DNA of 64,000 nucleotides from Diplonema papillatum. Lineage: Eukaryota > Euglenozoa > Diplonemea > Diplonemida > Diplonemidae. This document shows, one piece after another, positions 33,592 through 44,926 of the stretch. Both the position numbers and the translations under genes were made by a program. The DNA is taken from positions 47,975-111,974 of the forward strand of contig JAPJBO010000753.1 of the NCBI GenBank assembly GCA_030068145.1, in the 5' to 3' direction. Positions within the stretch are counted from its first letter, which is position 1. The number at the start of each line of letters is the position of its first letter. The notes below the pieces were generated by a model. It made no database searches, was not told the DNA's origin, and saw nothing but the letters and a program-made list of their open reading frames with translations.

Positions 33592-35935
33592 ATGTCGCAG
33601 GCCGTCCTCGCGTCGTTGGGGTTCATAGAGCACCCGCACATGAGAGAGCCGGAAGCGACGGGATACGATCAGGCCAAGCACATCACCCCTGCTTACCACA
33701 GATGGAGTATGTTTTACAGCACTTATCCGTTTCTCCACACAGAGCATAGCACAAACACAAATACGAGTAAACCCATTCACAAAGACAGGAGTCATCAGAG
33801 TTGCGTGACTGGTGTCAATTCCCCGTGCGAGCGATTCTCAGAAAGGTGGTGATTGCCGACTAGGGGCATGCATCCGGACTTTGACCTCGGCTAAGATGCG
33901 CCGCCTGCGCAAAGGCACGGCTGGGCCGAAGCACCATCAGCAGACAACACTGGAAGATGAAACCTGAAGTCTTGAGCCGACTACCGGACGGAGAAAGCAG
34001 GCTTCTCCCGCGCCCCGCCTGTCCCCCCCCACAACCCAAACCAGAACCCCCTTTTTTTAATCTGACGAAGGTATACATTGAAAAAAGAATCGGGAAGGTG
34101 TGACTGACATTCTTTGATCCTGTTGGTTCAGGCTTGTTCAGGAGTGCTACCATTTACCGGGTTATTACTAGTCGTTCGAAGCCAGCCCCACCCCGAATTC
34201 TTCTGGTGTCGATTCGAGGTGGTCGTGCTCGTCTAGCCATGCGTCTTGCTCCAGTTCCCTCAGTAAACTGCAAAAAGTTGTGATAGCACCGGAACAGGAC
34301 CGAAAGTCCCCGTCCAAAGGACCCACTGAAGAACTCCAACTTTGGATTGGTATGCGTTCAAGAACGAAACCAGAGACAAAGAACGAGGTGCAAACAACAC
34401 CGCGGTGAAAAAAAGAATAAAAAGGAATAGTCCCTCAAGGTTTCAGACCCTACCTGCGGAGTCTTACACTCCCTGCGACCTTTTTTCCCTTTCCCCTATT
34501 TTATTTTACACTTTCTTCGACGAAGACTTGATGCTAGCATCAAACATGCATGCGAGGCAGTGTTCTGCCTAAACATTTAACTAAGTTTTTCCCCCAAAGG
34601 ATCCCGCCCAACCCACCCTCAGAGGAGGTGCGGGCAGCATCGTGTTTTGGCGTCGCCCCTGCTGGGTCACAACAGGTGAGTGGCGTCACCTCCCCGTAAA
34701 CGAGCAAGGCGGGACGTGACGGGTGATACTAACTTCACTGCCTAATCAACGGGGGGAATCCGTAGCGCAACTAAAGATGCTGGGTAGCGGATTGTAGAGT
34801 ATCGTGACCCGGCGAAACTCAGAATCCATATCCATGGGCACAAGTACTGCTCAGGGTCCCTGTGTCCAGGGCTTCCGTCAGTTGGTAATACAAAGCAACC
34901 CGGAGTTTCAAGCGAACGTTCACTTTAAGAATCTGAAGTGTGCAACTAAATAGTGTATCCACGCCTTCCACTACCGGCTCCCAGCCTCAATGGTCAAGAG
35001 ACACTAACACACCGGACCTTTCAAGACGCGCTGTACTAGTACGTGCTGCTGCAACGTGTGTTGCTCCACACACTGCTACGTGTGTTGCTACACACACTGC
35101 TACGTGAGCTACGTGTGATGCACCGCTGCATGCTACGCTGCTACACCGGACCTTTTAAGCCTCGAACAAACGCGAAATAATGTAATTTCAGGATGACTGG
35201 CGAGCTAGCAAGACACAGTCACAATAATAAATTCACAAACCACAGCTAAGAACGGCCACACGAGCGGTGATTTCTCAGAGTTCTCCGAGCACATGGGGTA
35301 CAAGTCGCACTTCCAGAACGCCCTCGACCGGTCGGGAGGTCCGTGCACCATGGACGAGTACTACGACGCCACGTGCAGAACCCACCCCGCGAACCGCTTC
35401 GTCGGCAAGATGACGGTCGCGAGACCCGGTGAATACGTATGCCAAAATTGGGGTTTTTGGTGAAAAGGAAAAAGCACGTAGTCTCTTTTCGCCTGGTCTT
35501 GTTATCCCAGCATTATAGTTTTAACACCCAACCTTTCCGGGGGTTTTGTACCACTGACCGGCAGGTCAGAGTAAAAATACTCGACGTAGCTGCTTCGACT
35601 CCTAATGGAAGGGGGGAAATATAGAGGTAAGGGGTAAATACAATACAAACACAATCTGATTTGTTCTTCGCTTACACCACCGTGTGTTGTTTTCTCACTC
35701 AGGACTTTTGACCTGTTGTGTTTGTGTGATTTGTCGTGTAGGGGTAGACCCGCATGACCTCACGTCCGTTCAACACGTGGTTCGGTAGTTACAGCACTTT
35801 GGATCCCTTCTGTTCTTTGTCGGGCAGCCTCGTCGAGCATTTCCTTTCAAGCTGGCGCTTATGTAAAACATTTGTTAGCCTTTTCAGAGTTTCCAGAAAT
35901 CTGCCGCCGACGGCGCAAGCGACAAACGAGGATGA
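33592..35935 (+). CDS. Small three-exon gene, protein of unknown function
   Basis: Predicted exons are 33592-33706, 35246-35436 and 35888-35935. Exon 1 starts MSQAVLASLGFIEHPHM, ends in phase 1 at TGGA|GTATGT; exon 2 follows CCACAG and ends GAATAC|GTATGC; exon 3 follows TTTTCAG and ends in TGA. The joined product is about 117 residues, polar, rich in His, Tyr and Ser, with no membrane span, signal peptide or domain I recognise. Exons 1 and 2 are well supported by frame, phase and donors like those of RPS21; exon 3 is a guess, because an alternative frame at 35890-36023 is also open. Two introns (1539 and 451 bp) hold a repeat E copy and a family B element. Confidence 0.6.
34285..34598 (+). 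repeat. Dispersed repeat E, copy in intron 1 of the small gene
   Basis: About 310 bp from CACCGGAACAGGACCGAAAG to CTGCCTAAACATTTAAC, closely related to 37030-37342. Contains the perfect palindrome TTGATGCTAGCATCAA. Confidence 0.8.
35576..35873 (+). mobile_element. Short retroposon-like element, family B (copy 2, longest)
   Basis: Starts AAAAATACTCGACGTAGCTG and ends GCGCTTATGTAAAA, immediately before the pyrimidine tract and acceptor of the proposed third exon. Confidence 0.75.
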
Positions 35936-36430
35936 ACTTCTGGAACGGGGGAAGACGATGGAGAAGCTGGAGCTGCTGCTTAGAGAGCGCGAGGATAGGC
36001 TGAGGGAGGCTGAAGAGCGGCGGTAACGACAGCAACAGCAGTGGAGGACCCGGATGAGCCGCGAGCGAAGCGACTGCGTCCCGAAGCGAGAAGAAGATGG
36101 AGAAGCTGCAGTGGTTGCTTAAAGAGCGCGAGGATAAGCTGAGGGAGGCTGAAGAGCGGCTGTAGAGACAGCAACATCGGGGGCGAGCGGTGGAGGATCC
36201 GGATGAACCGCAAGCGAAGCGAAGCAGGCCAGCACCCCAACAGGAGCTGCGTCCCGAAGCGAGAAGATGGAGGAACTGCAGTGGCTGCTTAAAGAGCGCG
36301 AGGATAAGCTGAGGGAGGCTGAAGAGCGGTTGTGCAGCAACATTGGGGGCTAGCGGCGGGGGGACCCGGATGCACCGCGAGCGAAGCGAAGCAGGCCAGC
36401 ACCCCAACAAGAGCTGCGTCCCGAAGCGCT
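35930..36430 (+). repeat. Three decayed coiled-coil-coding repeats
   Basis: Three units (starting near 35953, 36092 and 36262) share GAAGATGGAGAAGCTG..., GAGCGCGAGGATAAGCTGAG and GAGGCTGAAGAGCGG. In frame a unit reads KLELLLREREDRLREAEERR, a heptad-like coiled-coil segment, but each is followed by a stop and then by a spacer (CGAGCGAAGCGA, GCTGCGTCCCGAAGCG). Confidence 0.75.
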
Positions 36431-37029
36431 GCTGCCGGGGCTGGGCATTGATCGAGCGAACGCCGTCTTCGACGCCTTCGAGGACGAGTATCCGGGGTTC
36501 TGGCTGATAATGGACGCAGGCAGGTGCGCTGCAAGAGTTGGCCCCGGCGAGCTGATGAGAGGCAGGCGCTGGAGCTACTACACGGATTTAACTGCGCAAT
36601 CAAAGTGTCGGGTGTGGGTACACCGCAAATCCAGTGCGCCACACCCGTAAATCCAGTGCCCCTGATGCAGCAACCCCTTAATCCGGGCGGCGGCGCTTTT
36701 GGCATGAGCCAGGAACCTCAAGGGGAGCAGCGCGAGAGGCATCATCCACGCTTCCAAGGCCCACACACCCGTAAATCCAGTGTGAAATCGGACCTTTGCA
36801 CCTCGAAAGACGCTATAATCAACCGTGGGAGCCGAACTACGAATTCGCCAAGATTGCCCCTTTCGACTGTTGTGACCTCTTATTCGGCGCCCACGTAGAC
36901 ACCAAAAGGGGAAGGAAGGGGTTGGATTGCAGAATCCGGCGTAAAGTAGGATGCTGTACATGCATCGTCCCTCCCCCCTTTTCAAAAAAACGAACGAAGG
37001 AAGGAAACCACAATGAAACCAAGTTGTGC
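36431..37029. other. Intergenic, possible exon relic
   Basis: 36431-36530 is GC-rich and coding-like (GLGIDRANAVFDAFEDEYPG) and continues the repeat unit; I cannot tie it to a gene. At 36610-36780, phrases TAAATCCAGTG and GCAAATCCAGTGCGCC occur three times, inverted relative to 11395-11450. Confidence 0.4.
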
Positions 37030-37342
37030 TCGCACCGGAACAGGACTGAAAGTCCCCGTCCAAAGGACCCACTGACGAGCTCTGACTTTGGATTGGTCTG
37101 CGTTCAAGAGCGAAACCTGAGACGAAGAACGAGGTGCACACCCGCGGTGAAAAAACACAGGGGGCCAGTCCCTCAAGGTTTCATACCCCACTTCGGGAGC
37201 CGTACACTCCCCTTTTTACCTCTTTCTATTTTGCATCCCTTTCCTAGACAACATCTTCCTCGAAGAAGACTTGATGTTGGCATCAACCCTTCATGAGAGG
37301 CAGTGCTTTGCCTAAACTTTAAACTAAGATTTACCCCCCACG
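37030..37342 (+). repeat. Dispersed repeat E, full copy
   Basis: Starts CACCGGAACAGGACTGAAAG, includes AGTCCCTCAAGGTTTCATAC, ends near GTGCTTTGCCTAAACTTT. Confidence 0.8.
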
Positions 37343-38796
37343 GCCTGCCGGTGAGGCTTGACCTCACCGTGTGCCCAAATAAACCCTTTCGAAAATTGTC
37401 ACCCCGAGACTTTTAACCTCAGGGGTCTCAAGCGGACTTTCACTCTACGCAAAATCTCAGGGGTCTCAAGCGAACTTTCACTCTACACAAACAGTGCGAC
37501 GCCTGGACCCTCCCTCGTCTCGAACAGTGCAGAAAGACGTTCGGCCTTGACGCTGCCGAGTAAAACCGAGAGGCACCACCTGCGCCGTGTCTCAACCCCG
37601 CATCTCTCTCCCTAACACACACACACCCACTAGCAACCACCACCGCCTGCATGATCGGGCGATCGGCGCAAGGCCATCGGCAGGGAGAGAGGGAAAAGCC
37701 TTTGCGATAACTACCACGAAAAGGAGGCAATTTTTCTTTTTCTTTTTACTTCTCCTTTTGAAAAAGAAAATACTCGAGGGGCTGCCTTGTGCTTATTTCG
37801 ACGGAGGGCTCAGGGAAGAACTGACGCGAGAGGGGGAGAAAGCAGCAATGCTGCAGCGTCTCATGCTGTCTCGCAAGAAAGGTACAGACTCAGCGGTTTT
37901 TTCCCCCTGGCCACCGGCTCTTCACTGAGGCAGCATTTTCTTGTCTTTTTTTTTCTCTCGCGATATTCGTTTAATATGCTTCTTTTTACAAACATTGTTG
38001 CTCAAGTCTTTCCCGCTCTTCCCTCTTCATGAAAACCAAAACCCTCGCAAAACCTGCAATAATCCCCAAAACACGAGGAGAGGCGGTTATACGGCAGGCC
38101 ATCGCCTACTACGACACCATGCTGAGGATTGTGCATGCTAATCCGTGTACTCAAAATTGCTCAATGCTGAGAAGTACCGCACGTCAGCCTCTCGCTCTCA
38201 CATTGCTCTCGCCGGACGCATAGCGCCCAGTATTGTGTAATGCGCGTCGCAGTCGTTGGGCGGTATTGACGGCGGACACTTGAGCTGAGGTGACGATGGC
38301 CCGACTTTTCCGAGTCACGCAGATCAGTCAGGTTGGCCATCAGTCTGCGCAGACTGAACCCAGAGCGAAGTGCGTCGTCAAGGCTAGGAATCGAGCAAAA
38401 AAAAAAAAAAGAAACACGGCACTCGCCTGATATTATGGGCTGGAGCACTCGAGCACCGTCCATTTTTTGGGGACCTGTGCACTCAGCGGGTGAGTTGTAC
38501 TCATTGCCGGCTTCCAGACCAGAGTCCCGCCACCTTTTTCCCGTTCTTGCGATGACCAGCACCGCACCCATAATATTATGGGCATACTTGGTACGCAGCT
38601 GAAAAAGGAACGTTTTGCCAGCGGGTCTTAACTTGAACGCGTACAGATGCAAATTACACAAACCCGGGGTGGCAGCACGTGCGGGAGGGTACCCGCGTCT
38701 GATTCTTGCCAAGAGACCTGACGCACCCCCCCGACACGTGCAGGGGGGTATTGTCCGTTCAACATCGTACGGGGGGCTCCTGCACAGTGGATGTCC
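37343..38796. other. Intergenic, no supportable gene
   Basis: Contains a short tandem pair of GGGTCTCAAGCGAACTTTCACTC (37420-37490; related CAAGCGAACTTT phrases recur at 10090, 17640, 20660 and 34908), a 5' end fragment of family A (37767-37800) and no convincing exon. Confidence 0.45.
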
Positions 38797-38965
38797 AGCC
38801 TCGGAAGCAGGAGCTGAAGCTGCAGTTCTTTAGAAAGTGGGTGGGTCACACCCGCTTTCTTTTTTCGGGTGTACGTTTACACGCGTTTTTGGTGTTGTGG
38901 CACACCCACGTATCGACTCGGGCACATCCTCTTTAGCTCCAGTTTCAGAGGCTGACCCCACGTTG
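38797..38965. mobile_element. Palindromic miniature element, family K (long type)
   Basis: Inverted ends GTCCAGCCTCGGAAGCAGGA and TCCAGTTTCAGAGGCTGACC enclose an inner hairpin with GGGTGGGTCACACCCGCTTT and GTGTACGTTTACACGCG. Same plan as 44927-45080. Confidence 0.6.
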
Positions 38966-39290
38966 TGGACGGACAGGGGGGTGGGGGAGAGTAGCAAGAG
39001 ACCTGGGACTCCGCGGACGCCCCCCCTCCCACCTTCCACTTCTGTTTATTGGTTCTCCTTTTTCTCTTCTTTCTCCGTCGACCTCCCCCCCCTTTTTTTT
39101 CTCTCTTTTTTTCTGTTTTTCTGTCTTTTTTATTTCTCCTTTCGTTCTCCGGCGTTTTTTTTTTTCTTCTTGTGTCTTTTTTTTCTTCGTTCCCGACAGC
39201 CGCGACGTGTTCTTCGGTTCCCCTTCGTTTTTTGGCCGCGCGCTTCGTTGTTGACAGTGCTTCGAGGCCTGTAGAAACGGGTGCTGCAGG
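38966..39290. other. Pyrimidine-rich spacer
   Basis: Long C/T-rich tract (about 39010-39190) without coding character. Confidence 0.6.
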
Positions 39291-39535
39291 TGGAGTGATA
39301 GGATGGACCAGGTGGAGCTGAGAAGGATTGCTAGGATGTACAAGTGGAGTTGAGAGGGAGAGGGAGTGATAGGATGGGTCAGGTGAAGTTGAGAGGGATT
39401 GCTAGGATGTACAAGTGGAGTTGAGAGGGAGAGGGAGTGATATAGGACGGACCAGGTGGAGCTGAGAAGTATTGCTAGGATGTACAAGTGGAGTTGAGAG
39501 GGAGAGGGAGAGATAGGATGGACCAAGTGGAGCAG
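39291..39535. repeat. About 62-bp tandem repeat
   Basis: Three to four units with GTGGAGTTGAGAGGGAGAGG, GATAGGATGGACCAGGTGG and ATTGCTAGGATGTACAA. Confidence 0.85.
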
Positions 39536-39739
39536 TCCCGACTAGAACATGGAGACTACTGTATTGCCTCAGAGCGAACTGAGCGGATATTTTGTTGCCT
39601 CGTTCCTTTTCAACCACATGCGATGCAACCGCCCGCGCAGGACCGTCTGGCCGCGATCAAACTGCCACCCAAAACCACGTCCAGGAGTTGAGTTCAGGGT
39701 AGTGCGGTCAACGAAAAGTTGCGTGTGCATAGAATTCTT

Positions 39740-40178
39740 TTTGTATAAGCACCTGCTTTGTAGGAAATGCTTGAGGAGACTGCCACGTGCGAAAGATCAA
39801 AGGTCTCGGCCTCGGCGACCGTTACGATCGCGCACCCCTGCCGACACAGCTCGACCGTCAACAACTGCCGCATCTCGCCGTGCCGCTCGCCGGAAGCGAG
39901 AGAACGAGGACTCCGATTCCGGATCTGCCTGCGAACTTGTCACAACTTCCAGCAGCAGATGCAGCCGTCGCGGGTTGTACCACGACGGAAACGCGTGCCA
40001 AGAGTGACCCATCCGGTGTCACGTAGCGAAAGGCAGGCATAGTGTGGTATTCATCGACGTGCCGATGACTCCCCACTATCGCAACAATATTCGAAGATCG
40101 AAGAAGGTAAATGTGCTGTAGCCCACACGAAACCCAGATAAATCTGGGTTTAGTGGTGGGCGTAAGCGTTCAACATAA
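39740..40178 (-). mobile_element. Family A element (copy 6) split by a 300-bp insertion
   Basis: 39740-39800 and 40101-40178 are contiguous in other copies (GATAGATCAAAGGAGGTAAA); here they are separated by a GC-rich 39801-40100 block. The 5' end is truncated after GCGTTCAACA. Confidence 0.65.
39801..40100. other. GC-rich block inserted in a family A element
   Basis: Composition differs from its host element and resembles exon sequence (TCTCGGCCTCGGCGACC... CCGGAAGCGAGAGAACGAGG). The right part includes GGCATAGTGTGGTATTCATC, also found within the family A relic at 3820. A short duplication of GAAAGATCAAAG / GAAGATCGAAGAA flanks it. Confidence 0.5.
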
Positions 40179-41301
40179 CCCCCACGTACGAAATACAACC
40201 TTGCCGAACAGCCAACCCTGCCACGAACCGCTAAACCGCCAGGGTACGTACACACCCCTACTACCCATTCTTTTTCCAGCTTGTTTGCTGTACCCATATT
40301 ACACACAACTAAAGCGAACCCTAATTCGTCCTCTCTTTCGACCCGATCCTTCCTCGCTTTGTAAATAGTTGAGTCGTTGGGCAAAGAAACAAACAGCAAA
40401 GTCTCCCTCGGTTGCTCACACCGCTTTCTTTCCCCTCTTCCCCCCTCCTTAGAGCAAAAGAGAACAGCCCGCACTGCACCAACTACACACCGTCGACGAG
40501 CACGGTTGCGGGGGAAAAAAAGAAGAAGGTAAAAAACGGTATAAGCAACCTGGTACTTTGCGTTCCAGTCAAAAGAACGCCGGGCGAGGACGGCACCACA
40601 AGAGCGCAGGCAACGGTCGCTCGGCGCAGTGTGCGATTCGCAGTCCTGCGAAGGAGAACGTGGCCTTCTTCTCCTGCCGCTCTTTCTTTCCCTCGCCGCT
40701 CTCCACCCCCCCCACCCCGCAGTCGCTCGTGGCTGCGCGCGGCCTGAGCGCGGCCGGCGGTGACCGAGGGAGGGCCGAGCGCCTGCCGGCGAGGCAGCCT
40801 TTTTGCACATCGCGTGCACGCAGCACCCCGTCCGGAACAACCCCCCACGCCCACCTGCCGGAAACGGTAACGCGGACGCGGGGGAGGTGCGTGGTTCGCG
40901 GAGGAAACACCACGCACTACGCACACACACACACACACACACCCTGGGCTAGACTCCGCTCCGGGGTTACCCATTACTGAGATCACACACACATACACAC
41001 ACACACACACACACTTACAAAGAAAGTGGGCTCTACTTCGGTTCAGCCGTTACCCACTTGAAGCCCTGCTGTTATACACGCACACACACACACCGAATTC
41101 TCGCTTTTCGCGTGTGCGCGCGGGCGTGTTTTTTGTTTCCCCTTTGAGAGAGAGAAGGCCCAGCCCCCGCCCTAACCAACACTTTCCCCCCTCCGACGCG
41201 ACAGAGCAGTTGGCCCGAGAACTGTCTTTTCCGTCCCCACCTCTCTTTTTTTCTCTCTTCTTCCTGTCCCTTTTTCGGGTCCGAAAAGGGTCGGGGGGAG
41301 G
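40179..41301. other. Upstream region of the coiled-coil gene
   Basis: No gene. Contains three CA runs (40921-40941, 40984-41012, 41079-41093). From 41220 to 41282 a C/T-rich tract precedes AG dinucleotides at 41286-41287 and 41299, the expected layout of a trans-splice acceptor just before the ATG at 41302. Confidence 0.5.
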
Positions 41302-43164
41302 ATGTCGACGATGAGCAGCCCGGAGCCGTTCAATCCGAAGTCGCCTGCGAGGGATCCGGAGCCGAGCTCGCGGGGGGGGAGTCCGCCGCCGGGGGACCCG
41401 TTTGCGTGGAACCGGGACGACATGCTGGCTCTGCACGACGCGATCCTGAACAGCGGGCGTGTCAAGGCCGCGCGGGCGGCGTCGATGCCGATGATCATCC
41501 GCAGCGGCAGCATCACCGGCGGCCTGCAGCAGGCGCTGCGTGGTGTGACCGCGAACCACACCGCGAAGGAGATCGGGAAGGCGTTCTCGAACTGCAAGCT
41601 GCACTCCGAAAGCCGCCTCCGCGGGCTGTCGATAGACGGCGGGTCCGCCTCGTGTACCGATCGACTCGATCAGCTATCCAGCCGCGACATGAGCCCGCTG
41701 CATGGCGCTGCGACCGAAGCGTCGCTCTGCAACTCGCCCCTGCCGCGGCTACCGGCACTGCCGCCTGGGTCGCCACACGCCGATGGCGGCGACGACGGTG
41801 CGACGGAGACTGGCGACCACGACGAAATCTCGCTGCTGCACCTAGAGCTCCAGGACCGCGAGCAGCAGATCCTGCAGGCCGTCGAACTCGGGCAAGGCCT
41901 CCTCGAACAGGCGGAGGAGACCCGGGCGGAGCTAGCCGCAAAGGAGGCCGAGTGGGAGATCGAAACCCGCAACCGAGAGCAGCAGTTTGCAGCGAAGCTG
42001 GCGGAGCTCAGCAAGTACCGAACGACCGTCATGTACCTGCTCAACGTCGAGGAGGAACTGCTCGCGAAGTCGGTCGAGAACGTGACCCTCCAGCAGGAGG
42101 TCGCGAAGCTCGAAAAAGAAGGCACCAACATCGACAACATGCGGTGGTTCGAAGGCGTATTCCGCAAAGACGCGCGCGCTCTCGACGAGCGTGAAAAGCA
42201 GCAGGAGGTGCAGGAGAAGGACGTGGCCGGCAAGCTGGCCGAGCTGAACAACTGGAAGGCCAGGGCCGCGAGAACTAACCGCGTCCAGACAGAGCTGGGC
42301 GAAGCTCTGACGCAGAAGTCGAACCTCGAGGCGGAGGTCATCCGCCTGAAGCGGCTGGTCCACGCACGGGACTCGTCCATCTACAACCTGCAGACCCAGC
42401 TGTCCGACCACCAGCGCCTCTGGAAGCAGCAGTCGACCGAGAGCGCGCTCAACCGCGCGAAGACGTCGATCTCGCTCCTCCGGTCGGCCCTCGCGGAGGA
42501 GAAGAAGAAGGCACACCACTGCCTCGTCGACAACGACGACCTCCGCGCGCACCTCGCCGCCGAGCGGAGGCAGGCGAAGTCGTTGGCGGCCGAGGTCCGG
42601 CGGCTGCTTTCGGCCGACAACCCGCCGCCGGGGAAGCACGACAGCGAGACGTCCCGCGCTGTTTCAGCTCTCCTCGCGGGGCTCGAAGGCATGAAGGACG
42701 AGTGCATCGGCGAGTTCTCGGCGCTGCTCGCTGCGATCACCGACGTTTCGCACAACACGCGCAAGCAAGGCGACGTCCTTCGGCGCCTTCGGCACGAGAA
42801 CATGAACCTGAAAGCCATGCTGCAGAACCACCTGGACGAGGACCGAACCGCGCTCGAGTCGCCGCACCGCGGTCGGGTGCTCGGGACCTGCCAGGCCATC
42901 AACAAGGAGCTGCTCTACCTAAAAGACTACACCCGCGCAGTACAGGGCCAAGTGACCCTCCGGCAGGTCACCGTGAAAGAAGTACAGGAGATCACGTCCG
43001 GGCTCGCGGCCGTGTACCGCACCTTCCACTCGCTCCTGCACTGCCTCCTCTCCCCCTCCGAGAAGAAGCAGGTCGGCCTCTCCCCGATGCCGGCATCCCC
43101 GACGGCAGCCGACCTCGACAAGAACGGCGGCAGGAGGACGCGGCGCCCGGGGAAGCCGGCTTAA
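41302..43164 (+). CDS. Long coiled-coil protein with CC1-box-like motif
   Basis: Single-exon, 620 residues. Residues 1-165 are disordered and Ser/Pro/Gly-rich. From about 172 to 590 the sequence is heptad-rich, charged and largely helical, with breaks near 290 and 455-475. Residues 192-201 read QAVELGQGLL at the head of the first coiled coil, close to the CC1 box (AAxxGxxLL) by which BICD, Spindly, HAP1 and TRAK adaptors bind dynein light intermediate chain; the second Ala is Val here. The basic tail ends GGRRTRRPGKPA. A role as a cytoskeletal adaptor or scaffold is inference. ATG 41302 is chosen because a pyrimidine tract and AG acceptors lie directly upstream; ATG 41311 is also possible. 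Base use is GC-rich as in the other genes. Confidence 0.85.
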   Translation: MSTMSSPEPFNPKSPARDPEPSSRGGSPPPGDPFAWNRDDMLALHDAILNSGRVKAARAASMPMIIRSGSITGGLQQALRGVTANHTAKEIGKAFSNCKLHSESRLRGLSIDGGSASCTDRLDQLSSRDMSPLHGAATEASLCNSPLPRLPALPPGSPHADGGDDGATETGDHDEISLLHLELQDREQQILQAVELGQGLLEQAEETRAELAAKEAEWEIETRNREQQFAAKLAELSKYRTTVMYLLNVEEELLAKSVENVTLQQEVAKLEKEGTNIDNMRWFEGVFRKDARALDEREKQQEVQEKDVAGKLAELNNWKARAARTNRVQTELGEALTQKSNLEAEVIRLKRLVHARDSSIYNLQTQLSDHQRLWKQQSTESALNRAKTSISLLRSALAEEKKKAHHCLVDNDDLRAHLAAERRQAKSLAAEVRRLLSADNPPPGKHDSETSRAVSALLAGLEGMKDECIGEFSALLAAITDVSHNTRKQGDVLRRLRHENMNLKAMLQNHLDEDRTALESPHRGRVLGTCQAINKELLYLKDYTRAVQGQVTLRQVTVKEVQEITSGLAAVYRTFHSLLHCLLSPSEKKQVGLSPMPASPTAADLDKNGGRRTRRPGKPA

Positions 43165-43204
43165 ACACATTTTTACGATCTTACTTTTATTCCAGTCCTT
43201 CCTT

Positions 43205-43743
<539 letters not shown>

Positions 43744-43832
43744 CGGTGGAGTCCAGCCTCAGAATGTATACCGGAAAAAGCGGGTGTGACACCCGCTTTG
43801 TAGCTCCAGCTTTTTGAGGCTGGACTCCACCG
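43744..43832. mobile_element. Palindromic miniature element, family K (short type)
   Basis: 89 bp. CGGTGGAGTCCAGCCTCA (43744-43761) is the exact reverse complement of 43815-43832, and the centre is a second hairpin, AAAGCGGGTGTGACACCCGC TTT. Related elements are at 38797, 44927 and 46796. Confidence 0.75.
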
Positions 43833-44571
43833 TGCAGCGTGTTATGCATTGCGTGCAGGAGCGAAGTGCAGGTGCCATGAAGGCAGTCAAGCGCTGTTCA
43901 GGGCTAGTGTTACTTTGTGACGGCGTCCATTGGGAGACTCAACGTCGTGGATGAGGAGGTCAAGCTGGACTGCAAGCTGCACTCATTCGGCACAGCAGCA
44001 GGCAATTCGATGCAATAGTGAGCCGGTCCATCCCCTCTTGACAGACCGTGATAGACCTAAGAATACATCACCGGGCAATTCGATGCAGCTCTAGGGACTA
44101 GGGATGAACCTGATAGACCGTGGTGGACCGTGATTCACTGTGATAAACAGCGGCAGGCACTTCGATGCAGCCGGTTCAAATAGGGTGGAGGGTGTGAGGC
44201 CACATCTGTAGTCTCGTGCCGGCGGTGTTGGGGGTTTCCGCTCGGGCGCCACGTCGGATGGCGCGCGTTTAAGTCAGGTGCGTCTGCTCTCCGCATCATC
44301 TGGCGAGAACTGCCAAGAACATAAGCGCGAACACGTCTTTGTAACCGATATCGCTACACAAAAGAACCACGGATGCACGTTCTTGCACCCCCGACCGCAA
44401 GGTGCACCAGAGGGGTGCAAAAGAGCCTCAACAGGATCTCAAACGGTGCCCCAACGTCCACACTGTCGGTAGGCACCGTGCCGCTCGACAGGGAGGCTGT
44501 CAATTGAGCACCCAAGAACACATCCGCAGACGTCTCGTTTGCATTTTGTACTTGTGATGCGTAAGGCGTAA
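43833..44571. other. Intergenic, dispersed phrases
   Basis: Contains repeated CAATTCGATGCA / TGATAGACCGTG phrases also present at 29890-29945 and 45965-46070. No gene. Confidence 0.5.
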
Positions 44572-44786
44572 CATACAGGGTCAAAACCTTGTGTCTTTTT
44601 AAAACGCTCCCGCAGGGCCGATGGCCCCCAAAAAAAAATTTTCGAAAAAAAAAAGAAATTGCTCAACTTCCTCAAAAGTTACTGCAGAGTTTGTTCCAAA
44701 ATTTTTAAAATTCAAAAACCCCCAATTTTTTTCCGGAAATTTTTTTTTGGCCATTTCAAAAAGACACAAGGTTTTGACCCTGCATG
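44572..44786. mobile_element. Miniature inverted-repeat element, family C (copy 3)
   Basis: 215 bp; ends CATACAGGGTCAAAACC and GGTTTTGACCCTGCATG, about 85-90 percent alike by eye to 22371-22582. Flanking tetramers are GTAA (44568-44571) and GTAC (44787-44790), one mismatch. Confidence 0.8.
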
Positions 44787-44926
44787 GTACGTAGTGCACC
44801 AGAATTGCCACTGTCCCTGCAGACGCTCAGGTCCGCGCTGATGATGGTCCGCCCAAGTGTTCGTGACTTCAAGGACCGAAAAGCAGTGGTGATGGGACCG
44901 GTGCGGTGTTGACCATTCCACACGGC

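Noticed and set aside
37767..37882. Small exon encoding EELTREGEKAAMLQRLMLSRKK
   Set aside because: It begins with the 5' end of family A and has no neighbouring exon in phase; treated as repeat-derived.
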